A stretch of DNA of 64,000 bases from Thereva unica (lineage: Eukaryota > Arthropoda > Insecta > Diptera > Therevidae). Within the stretch, counting starts at the first letter, position 1, and each line of letters starts with the position of its first letter. Shown piece after piece: positions 54,901 through 64,000 of the stretch. Below the pieces are notes generated by a model. It was not told the origin of the DNA and searched no databases. It saw only the letters and a list, made by a program, of their open reading frames with translations. The stretch lies in the NCBI GenBank assembly GCA_949987705.1, contig OX465281.1, positions 156,440,393 to 156,504,392 of the forward strand. The letters are read 5' to 3'. Position numbers and translations under genes: made by a program.

Positions 54901-55603
54901 CGCCCTTCGCTTTATTTATTTAGCTTAGCTTTAGCTAGCAGTTACTTCCTGCGGTAACTGTCGACTTCCGTCCGCCCCTGTACCAAGAACCCCCCCCAAC
55001 GGCGAGCTAGCTAGCGCAACGCTAGGCGTGCTATTAGTAGGTGCAGTGGGTATTTTTCTAAGTGATGGTATTGATAGCATCCACCTGCAAAGACATTGTT
55101 CCCTTCAGTACCTTTTCCGATTTTTTTTTTGTGAACTGCTGTTTGATTCGGATATTTCTGGCCTTCTATTTTCTTCGTGTCCCAGAAACAAACGCTTGTT
55201 AATAAAACTACAGTTACACAAAATGGCGCCCAACGCATTGGCTACTGATTCCTTCATTAGCTCAAACGCTTAGCTCGGATATGTCTATTTGTTACTATGT
55301 GACAACCTGTTCTTTAGCATCGGCAACAGCACCTTCCATTGAAATTATATATTACATCCGAGTTAATTCTTTAGTATTATGAACTCCCTTAATGTCAGCC
55401 GAATAATATTAGAATTAAATTTGCTGGCGTAGCCAACCAGACGAGCCTGGAGCGTACTCCTTCAATATTAATTCAGTCTTCACGTTCCAGTCACCTCTGT
55501 TACCGATCTGGGCGACTGTGCTTACCGCGGTGCGTTAGCCCTTCACATTTCTTCTTTTCCCCTCTCCTATAATTCTTCTTTCTCTATGATTTCACCTTTA
55601 TTC
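51956..55603. other. No recognised gene; possible long LTR or unique sequence
   Basis: At 51956 TGTAACGGACGCCC could be an LTR start for the gag-bearing element further right, but no matching end, PBS or second LTR was found. Contains short repeats (AAAGAAATTCGGAG near 52746 and 52931, each followed by ACATAACCACAAG) and an AT-rich body. I see no ORF with family motifs. Confidence 0.35.
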
Positions 55604-56029
55604 GGTGCCGTGAAACTGGAACAGCCATTTTTGCACAATCAAAAACGAATTGTATGATTAATTAGTACTAAATAATTACTAATTAATTACCGTAAATTTT
55701 TTTTTTTTACCCAATTAGTTTAAAAAATAATAGTGGTTGTGCTAGCTTCATTGTGAAGCTAGCCCAATTCATTTAATTAACATTTTATTTCGATTAAACA
55801 ATAGTACTAATTTATTACTATCGACATTCGTTAAATAATAATTTATTACTACATTTGTTTATTAGCTATGAACAAAATTGAAATTGTAAGAATTATCTCT
55901 TCAGTACAAAATTTGCCTCCCTCGAAAAATGTAAGAATTATCTCTTCAGCACAAAATTCACCTGCCTCGTAAAATGTAAGAATTGTCTCTTTAGTAAATT
56001 CACTCCTTCAAAAATGTAAGAGATTTCTC

Positions 56030-56290
56030 TCCAGTTCGTATTTACAATCTCACCACGGCTCGGCTTAAATTGGATATTTGACTGCGGCAAAAACAGTAAG
56101 AAAATATTTATGCAGTTCGTGTTTACAATCTCACCTCGCCGCAATTCGAATTGGATATATTATTGTCGCAAAAGAAATAAGAAAATGTTGTTCCAGTTCG
56201 TGTTTACAATCTCACCTCGGCGCAGTTCAGATTGGATATTTTGCTGCTGCAAAAGAAGTAAGAAATGCCTCTCTACTTCGTAATTTACAA
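56030..56290. repeat. About 85 bp tandem repeat
   Basis: Three units with CAGTTCGTGTTTACAATCTC, ATTGGATAT and GCAAAAGAAGTAAGAAA; inside the fold-back element. Shorter TGTAAGAATTATCTCTTCAG repeats precede it (55885-56020). Confidence 0.75.
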
Positions 56291-56495
56291 ACGCACGATA
56301 CACGCTCATATCCCAGTAGTACATTATTTTTGAACCGAGACATTTAAAAAAGTTGAGGCCTCAGTACAATTTACTATCGTGTACGGGACAAATGAACTGC
56401 CTCTTGTAAGTCCGGCTCAACTCTACTTCACACTTTCAATTGCTGAATAAGTCATTTGCGCACGCATCTTGCATTAATGAAAGCGCCCGTAGTTT

Positions 56496-57226
56496 TTAAT
56501 TACCGGCTTTCAATTTGAGTCGCCTTTTAACGGCATTAGACTAGGTGCCTGTTTAGACGGTTCGCTTCCAGGAGTGTTCTTCACAAACTTTGTGAGTGCA
56601 GGGCACTGACATATAGAATGGACTGCTTATGAGAAATTTTTCATGGCACCAATTTGTTCCATAGGCTAAAAACCGTTTTTCACTCCATGTAAACACCGGA
56701 ATCACTTTTGAAATTTACATTTTTTTAAATACGTACTTAAAACATTAAAACAACACAAATATTTTGTTTAAAAAAATTAATAAACACTATTTTCACCTTT
56801 TCACCTTTTAAAATGCCTTTTTTTCATTAATTTGCAAATTTTATGTGTATCTGATTTAAGTTCTTAACGCCTGTCTTAGCAACTGACATTCTGTATGTCA
56901 AAATCCGGGGGCTTATGGGGAAAAGAGCAAAAGATATAAACATCACTATACCCGTCTATTTTTTTCTAATTGAATTATTTCTGAGTGCTTCTATCAGTTT
57001 GGGGGCTTATGGATGAGCGAGCGACTATACCTTTTTGGTGCCATCGGTTTGTATGGGAATAATTGCTGATGAGCAGTCCATTATTATATGTCAGTGGTGC
57101 AGGGGAAGTGGGGACACTTCACCCTTCATCTTCAAATTTCGTGTTGATAGGTGGGCGCGACCCGTCTAAGCAGGTACTTAGTCTAATGCCGTTAAAAGGC
57201 GACTCAAATTGAAAGCCGGTAATTAA
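56496..57226. repeat. Inner palindrome of the fold-back element
   Basis: TTAATTACCGGCTTTCAATT at 56496 and its complement at 57226; also CACTGACATATAGAATGGAC (56605) opposite GTCCATTATTATATGTCAGT (57077). Either a nested fold-back insertion or the inner part of one large palindrome. Confidence 0.65.
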
Positions 57227-57907
57227 TCGAATGACCCTTGCATTGTCTCGTGTTTGAGTGAGAAATAAGAAACAAGACAATTTCATTTTGGTTTCTTGAG
57301 TAAACATATTTTTGATGAAGTTGGAAGACCAAACTGCAATATTTTGTGATGAAAATTCATAGATCAATTTAATTTTATTAATTAATTAACAACTTGTTAA
57401 AATTGTTTGTTAACTTTTTGATAAAAATATTTGTAAAATAACAAAATATTTATAAAGGTAAGCATATTTGTTGTTTAAGTGTTAGGTACACTTCATAAGT
57501 TTCAATACAGAGGGATTATCCTAATGTTTTAATCCGGAGTATGACTAATTAGAATTCTCGACGCAGGTAGCTGAGCCTTTTTCGTCATCGAACAGGCGTA
57601 CGTTTACTTGAAAAAAATATTCAAACTTGTTTTGTTCGTAGCTAATAAACAAATGTAGTAATAAATTATTATTTAACGAATGTCGATAGTAATAAATTAG
57701 TACTATTGTTTAATCGAAATAAAAGGTTAATTAAATGTATTGGGCTAGCTTCACAATGAAGCTAGCTCAACCACTATTCTTTTTTAAACTAATTAAGTAA
57801 AAAAATTTTTTTTTCGGTAATTAATTAGTAATTATTTAGTACCTACTAATTAATCATACAATTCGTTTTTGATTGTGCAAAAATGGCTGTTCCAGGTTCA
57901 CGGCACC

Positions 57908-58950
57908 CTTTTATTCTTTAGCGGTAGTCTTCGAATTCAATTAGTTCCTGTCAGACAGACTCGGAGTCTGGCTAACAGGCGTCCTATCGCCTGGCACTGC
58001 GCGAGTCTTACTGATCACTGAACCTACACTATTTACCTACTATTTCATTATTTAGTATGGTCGGTGGGATCCAACGATGTTGGAGCTGCCCCGTCTGGGC
58101 TAACAGGCGTTTCATCGCCTGGCCTTGCGACAGGTTCGGCACAATGGTAGCCATCCGATCCCGTTAAAAAATTCGCCAGTCGTCCTACTTTCCTGGATTC
58201 CATCAGGCTCTGCCTCTGACCAGTCGTAGTGGAACGGCAGAGCGATTCCCAGATTTTCATCAAACGGAGATTTCTATCACTCCTCCCATCTCACTTCTAT
58301 TTCTTATTAATCATGGTCACTGTCGTTCAACTTGCCTGGGAGACCAGGATGTCGCAGCCAGAGGTCTCTTTTGGAGAGGACGGTGCCCTCTATCGTCTAT
58401 CACCGCCCCCTTCAACGAGCCTCCCACATGGGGTATTTATTGTTTCTGGCGGCGCTGGTTCCTTTCAGTTGGAATCTGAATGACTCACAACTGACTGTCT
58501 TCAGTGCCGTAACCCCCTCCACCTGTAAGGGGACGTCTCCTGCCGGGGACCATACTCCTTAGTTCATGAATTGTTAGGATTTGTTTTATCGTGTTTATAG
58601 AATCAATAGTATCAGTAGAAGTTAACTTAAAAACCTTTTCTCTACCAACTTTGTTTTTGGCATACAATTAAATTAAATTATCACACTTTTTATTCGAATA
58701 TATATATTTATAAATATTTATCGTATACCCGGGCGCAGTAAGTCTGTTGCTGTTCGTGTGTTAGAATTATTATCTTACATAAATTAAACAAACTTTCTCT
58801 CTAACCCATACTCATGTAATTGTTGACCACTTTAAAGTGGTATTGTTGAATTATTGGCAATCAGGGGCCTACTCTCCCAGTGTAGATCATTTAGTATTGT
58901 ATTGTAAGGATTTAATTCCTTCTGGGTGAAAGTAAATTAGCCATTTGGGA
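57908..58950. other. No recognised gene; leader of the fourth LTR element
   Basis: Two related stretches (GGCTAACAGGCGTCCTATCGCCTGGC at 57971 and GGCTAACAGGCGTTTCATCGCC at 58098) form short imperfect repeats. The rest is AT-rich. A PBS could be TGGCAATCAGGGGCC near 58855, but this is unproven. Confidence 0.4.
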
Positions 58951-59804
58951 ATGGCACCCACCAAACCTAAAGGGGTAAATACTGCCCCACCATCGGATGA
59001 AGATGGACCCCAGGGAGAAGTCCAAAATACAGCAGGAGCCCAAACAGAGGCTGGCACTAGCGAACAAGACCGGGATGCGGTTCTTAATTCGATGTCCGAG
59101 GAATTAGCCGCCATGAAACACGAACTAGCCAGACTGCAAGACCGATATGAAAGGTCGACCCAACTTCAGCAAACCAGAGCAAGCCTGGAGGGGCCTGCCA
59201 CGCAGACCAGCTGTACTTCCGTCCCCATTGATTCAGACTATATCGGAACCTGTCCCCGCACTCTCAGCGTGAGTGGTCGGCCTAGCCCACACCACGGAAG
59301 TCCCCAGTGTTGAGCTGGAACATCAAATTTTCAGGCCGGCCAGGAGAAACCTCGGCCGAAGAATTTCTCTACCGAATCGAGGCCAGAGCGAGGGATGATG
59401 AAATCCCAAACTTGGAACTAGTCAGAAATGTAGTTGCTTTGTTAACAGGACCCGCGGAAGAGTGGTACTGGACGCAATTTCGTCGACAACAACCCAGTCC
59501 CTTGTGGACGGACTTTAAGGGGGAGTTGCTTGATCAATTTGGAGGGCTTGAGTCAGACTATGAGGTTATTAAAGAGATGCTGGAGACCAAGCAACTTGGT
59601 CAGCCCTACGATACCTACGCTTCCAAGATGTTGGCACTCTCAAACCGTTTGTCTCGCCCAATGCCCTCCGCGGAGTTGGTACGTATTGTCATGGGCAATC
59701 TCAACGCCACCGTAGGGTCCGCTATAATAGGATCGACCTATGACAATGTGCGCCAACTTCGCGAAGCGTGCATTCGTGTGGAGAGGTGGCAACGAGCCAA
59801 GAAA
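58951..59804 (+). CDS. gag: gag of a fourth gypsy-type LTR element
   Basis: The ATG at 58951 (MAPTKPKGVN) opens a charged N-terminal region with a predicted coiled coil (SMSEELAAMKHELARLQDRY). After one frameshift near 59305 it continues WNIKFSGRPGETSAEEFLYRIEARARD, then LLTGPAEEWYWTQFR and DFKGELLDQFG, a Retrotrans_gag-type capsid. At 59804 it is cut by Helentron-like copy 3 and resumes in frame at 63760. The frameshift makes it non-functional unless it is a sequencing error. Confidence 0.75.
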
Positions 59805-59921
59805 CTAGTTGGGATGTGGGTTCGACCCTTTCGGTCCACACGATCAACTTCCCAGTATGATGGATGTTGAATATATGATTGGATATTTTAATAATAAATG
59901 AACAATAGGCAATATAGAATA

Positions 59922-62838
59922 TCTATATCTATAAAAATCTCGTGTCACAGTGTTTGTTACCGTACTCCTCCGAAACGGGTTGACCAATTTGCATGAAATT
60001 TTTTGTGTATATTTGGTAGGTCTGAGAATAGGTCGTAGGCTATTTTTTATACCTTTAACCAAAAAAACAGCTGCAAAATCCAAACAAAAATGGTAATTTT
60101 AGGAATTTTGACTTCATTTTAGTTTCAATAGCTTCATGGCCTACCTATTGTTTGACAAATGTAAAATTGTCATTAAATTGAATCATTACATTTAATGAAA
60201 ATTTCAAATTTACGCAGCTGTCAAACAATAGGTAGGCCATGACGCTATTGAAACTAAAATGATCCATGGCGGCCGTCTCAAGAGGGCGGTGTACCACTTT
60301 CTTCACAACCACCTCGACATGGGTATCAAATGAAAGGGTATGATAAGTAGAATACAATAAGCAATGTAGTATACAAAATATATCTTTAGATCCATGGCGG
60401 CCGTCTCAAGAGGGCGGGGTACCACTTTCTTCACAACCACCTCGACATGGGTATCAAATGAAAGGGTATGATAAAGTAGAATACAATAAGCAATGTAGTA
60501 TACAAAATATATCTTTAGATCCATGGCGGCCGTCTCAAGAGGCCGGATTACCACTTTCTTCACAACCACCTCAACATGGGTATCAAATGAAAGGGTATGT
60601 TAAGGAGAATACAATAAGCAATGTAGTATACAAAATATATCTTTAGATCCATGGCGGCCGTCTCAAGAGGGCGGGGTACCACTTTCTTCACAACCACCTC
60701 GACATGGGTATCAAATGAAAGGGTATGATAAGTACAATACAATAAGCAATGTAGTATACAAAATATATCTTTAGATCCATGGCGGCCGTCTCAAGAGGCC
60801 GAATTACGACTTTCTTCACAACCACCTCGACATGGGTATCAAATGAAAGGGTATGATAAGTAGAATACAATAAGCAATGTAGTATACAAAATATATCTTT
60901 AGATCCATGGCGGCCGTCTCAAGAGGGCGGGGTACCACTTTCTTCACAACCACCTCGACATGGGTATCAAATGAAAGGGTATGATAAGTAGAATACAATA
61001 AGCAATGTAGTATACAAAATATATCTTTAGATTCATGGCGGCCGTCTCAAGAGGCCGGATTACCACTTTCTTCACAACCACCTCAACATGGGTATCAAAT
61101 GAAAGGGTATGTTAAGGAGAATACAATAAGCAATGTAGTATACAAAATATATCTTTAGATCCATGGCGGCCGTCTCAAGAGGGCGGGGTACCACTTTCTT
61201 CACAACCACCTCGACATGGGTATCAAATGAAAGGGTATGATAAGTAGAATACAATAAGCAATGTAGTATACAAAATATATCTTTAGATCCATGGCGGCCG
61301 TCTCAAGAGGGCGGGGTACCACTTTCTTCACAACCACCTCGACATGGGTATCAAATGAAAGGGTATGTTAAAGAGAATACAATAAGCAATGTAGTATACA
61401 AAATATATCTTTAGATCCATGGCGGCCGTCTCAAGAGGGCGGGGTACCACTTTCTTCACAACCACCTCGACATGGGTATCAAATGAAAGGGTATGATAAG
61501 TAGAATACAATAAGCAATGTAGTATACAAAATATATCTTTAGATCCATGGCGGCCGTCTCAAAAGGCCGGATTACCACTTTCTTCACAACCACCTCAACA
61601 TGGGTATCAAATGAAAGGGTATGTTAAGGAGAATACAATAAGCAATGTAGTATACAAAATATATCTTTAGATCCATGGCGGCCGTCTCAAGAGGGCGGGG
61701 TACCACTTTCTTCACAACCACCTCGACATGGGTATCAAATGAAAGGGTATGATAAGTAGAATACAATAAGCAATGTAGTATACAAAATATATCTTTAGAT
61801 CCATGGCGGCCGTCTCAAGAGGCCGGATTACCACTTTCTTCACAACCACCTCAACATGGGTATCAAATGAAAGGGTATGTTAAGGAGAATACAATAAGCA
61901 ATGTAGTATACAAAATATATCTTTAGATCCATGGCGGCCGTCTCAAGAGGGCGGGGTACCACTTTCTTCACAACCACCTCGACATGGGTATCAAATGAAA
62001 GGGTATGATAAGTAGAATACAATAAGCAATGTAGTATACAAAATATATCTTTAGATCCATGGCGGCCGTCTCAAGAGGCCGAATTACCACTTTCTTCACA
62101 ACCACCTCGACATGGGTATCAAATGAAAGGGTATGATAAGTAGAATACAATAAGCAATGTAGTATACAAAATATATCTTTAGATCCATGGCGGCCGTCTC
62201 AAGAGGGCGGGGTACCACTTTCTTCACAACCACCTCGACATGGGTATCAAATGAAAGGGTATGTTAAGGAGAATACAATAAGCAATGTAGTATACAAAAT
62301 ATATCTTTAGATCCATGGCGGCCGTCTCAAGAGGGCGGTGTACCACTTTCTTCACAACCACCTCGACATGGGTATCAAATGAAAGGGTATGATAAGTAGA
62401 ATACAATAAGCAATGTAGTATACAAAATATATCTTTAGATCCATGGCGGCCGTCTCAAGAGGCCGGATTACCACTTTCTTCACAACCACCTCAACATGGG
62501 TATCAAATGAAAGGGTATGTTAAGGAGAATACAATAAGCAATGTAGTATACAAAATATATCTTTAGATCCATGGCGGCCGTCTAAAGAGGCCGGATTACC
62601 AGTTTCTTCACAATCCCCTCAACATGGGTATCAAATGAAAGGGTATGATAAGTAGAATACAATAAGCAATATAGTAGACTCAATATACCGATTCATGGCG
62701 GCCGACGCAAGACCCATGTTCTTGGAGGCATTTCATCTGTGTAAAATTCATATCTCGAAAAATATTAAGTCAATGGATGGTTTTTATTGTTTACTATTGG
62801 CTTATGGGTGCAGCGTAGGCGCACCGGGTCCCAGCTAG
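59922..62838 (+). mobile_element. Helitron E, sister of Helitron D
   Basis: 5' TCTATATCTATAAAAATC preceded by A, 3' ...GCACCGGGTCCCAGCTAG followed by T. The Helentron-like sequence rejoins without duplication when it is removed. Length 2917 bp against 2788 bp for D: one extra 128 bp unit. Confidence 0.88.
60262..62690 (-). repeat. 128 bp tandem array (19 units) in Helitron E
   Basis: Same unit and same order of variants as in Helitron D, including rare variants (AAGTACAATACAA, TTAAAGAGAATAC, AAAAGGCCGG). One additional unit near 60398 carries GGGGTACC. Confidence 0.9.
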
Positions 62839-63759
62839 TATCTATAATACTGAGAATTTGTCACAATTGTTTATCAATATTTTCGCTAAAATGTCAAACT
62901 AAATGTGCGCACTTACAAGATTAGGATGACGAAAATGTATATAAAATTGATGTATTAATGTTTTTCGGCACCTCAATGAAGTCGATATAGTTTTTAGTTC
63001 GCGCGGTATCGTGCAGGTACAAAAATCACTTAAGTCATTTAAACCAAAAACCGCTGGACCGAATATTATAAAAATCTTTTCAGATTATATTGTCGCTAAT
63101 ACGCTTCGAACGGCACCTCAAGTAAGTCAATATCTTTCGTGGTTCGGGCGATATCGTGCAGGAACAAAAATCACTTACGCAGCTTAAACAAAAAAACGGC
63201 TGGACCGAATTTTATGAAAATTTTTTCAGATCATATTTCGGTTAATACGCTTCGAACGACACCTCAACTAAGTCGATATCTTTTATAGTTCGCGCGATAT
63301 CGTGCAGGTACAAAAATCACTTAAGTCATTTAAACCAAAAAACCGCTGGACCGAATATTATAAAAATCTTTTCAGATTATATTGTCGCTAATACGCTTCG
63401 AACGGCACCTCAAGTAAGTCAATATCTTTCGTGGTTCGGGCGATATGATGCAGGTACAAAAATCACTTACGTCGCTTAAACAAAAAAACGGCTGGACCGA
63501 ATTTCATGAAAATCTTTTCAGATCATATTTCGGTTAATACGCTTCGAACAACACCTCAACGAACTCAATATCAGTTTTGGTTCGCGCGATATCGTGCAGG
63601 AAAAAATGACCACATCCGTACGCACATACACACACACACATACTTCCTCCCAATTTTTTGCTTAAAATGCTCCTGGGACCTTGAAAGATGAAAATACGTT
63701 GAAATTTTCGATTTCGATTTTCGGACCGATTACAATAACTTCCTATACTGGGAAGTTAA

Positions 63760-64000
63760 AAAGAGAGTCGACACACGTATAAGGTACACGAGCTGGACGA
63801 CTTCTACCCGCAGCAACCAGTAGCGAACTTCTCGAATCATTCCCATAACATCCCAACACCAGTCGTCGATGAAATGAAAGTTGGCCATTCACCACGCCGC
63901 ACAGTGGGACCAAATCCAAAAAAGCTGGCCAAAAGTCTAAAAAAAAAGTTTATAGATTGCGGTTTTTTTTTGGGGGGATGATTCGAGGACACTTCCAATA
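63760..64000 (+). pseudogene. gag: Continuation of the fourth gag after the insertion
   Basis: In the frame of the gag above: KESRHTYKVHELDDFYPQQP, then VVDEMKVGHSPRRTVGPNPKK. Reads open to near 63980, where a stop follows a T/G run; the window ends at 64000. Confidence 0.6.

Larger units (their letters stand above)
55604..57907. mobile_element. Mutator-like fold-back element with about 270 bp inverted ends
   Basis: GGTGCCGTGAAACTGGAACA at 55604 is matched inverted at 57907; the arms run about 270 bp (to 55870 and from 57637). Flanks CCTTTATTC (55595-55603) and CTTTTATTC (57908-57916) agree at 8 of 9 bases, a 9 bp target duplication as in Mutator-like elements. No transposase ORF. Confidence 0.72.
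59805..63757 (-). mobile_element. Helentron-like non-autonomous element, copy 3, containing Helitron E
   Basis: Minus orientation of the same ends: CTAGTTGGGATGTGGG at 59805 and ...ATACTGGGAAGTT at 63757. AA flanks (59803-59804, 63758-59759 equivalent at 63758-63759). Removing it and one AA gives RAKK|KESRHTYK in the gag frame. Two blocks of about 140 bp tandem units lie at 63000-63650. Helitron E (59922-62838) sits inside. Confidence 0.72.

Overview
This window looks like a piece of a repeat-rich arthropod, most likely insect (possibly beetle), nuclear genome. It is AT-rich. Its genes carry short spliceosomal introns and belong to typical insect transposon families: errantivirus-like and CsRn1-like Ty3/gypsy elements, RTE and CR1/jockey-type LINEs, Helitrons, a Tc1/mariner-like element and Polinton fragments. 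I see no convincing host gene, rRNA, tRNA or CRISPR. Nearly everything that can be named is transposable-element sequence, nested several layers deep.

Layout. 1-1281 is the 3' end of a LINE with an RNase H domain. 1282-3871 is a DNA transposon with inverted-repeat ends that carries an intact three-exon gene of the DUF7869/GQN type (582 aa). It abuts a minus-strand errantivirus-like provirus (3872-16038: env, integrase, RT/RNase H, protease, gag, PBS, one LTR). That provirus is itself broken by a Helentron-like element (6574-7323), an RTE LINE (10498-12800) and a TTAA MITE (13747-14485). A decayed second DUF7869 gene lies at 16194-18075.

18239-28275 is a plus-strand CsRn1-like LTR retrotransposon. 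Its two LTRs are almost identical, but its ORFs are badly broken. The (TA)n tract of the 5' LTR holds a 3.9 kb mariner-like element with an intact, spliced transposase and tandemly reiterated inverted ends. The same tract of the 3' LTR holds a 240 bp TA-targeting MITE. 29133-31502 is a gag-only remnant of a third gypsy element with its PBS and part of an LTR. 31503-39380 is a nest of three Helitrons, two of them head to head with about 117 bp tandem repeats, giving a palindrome of about 6 kb. One of these arrays holds a SINE-like insertion with a perfect 11 bp target duplication.

39724-43738 is a fold-back element split by Helitron D, which carries an 18-unit 128 bp array. 43883-44815 is a TIR element with a 4 bp target duplication. 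45054-47342 holds Polinton/Maverick-type capsid gene fragments, interrupted by a CR1/jockey-type LINE (47343-51955) that is itself split by a second Helentron-like copy. 51956-58950 has no recognised genes but contains a Mutator-like fold-back element (55604-57907). 58951-64000 is the gag of a fourth LTR element, split by a third Helentron-like copy that contains Helitron E, a near-identical sister of Helitron D in opposite orientation.

The most notable points are: (1) a DUF7869-type gene with intact splicing enclosed by inverted-repeat ends, a candidate transposase; (2) three Helentron-like insertions, all at TT/AA, each leaving 2 extra bases whose removal restores the interrupted ORF; (3) sister Helitrons sharing one minisatellite; (4) a mariner-like element with an apparent DD36D triad and tandem-array TIRs. 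All functional statements are read by eye from sequence and family knowledge; no searches were run.
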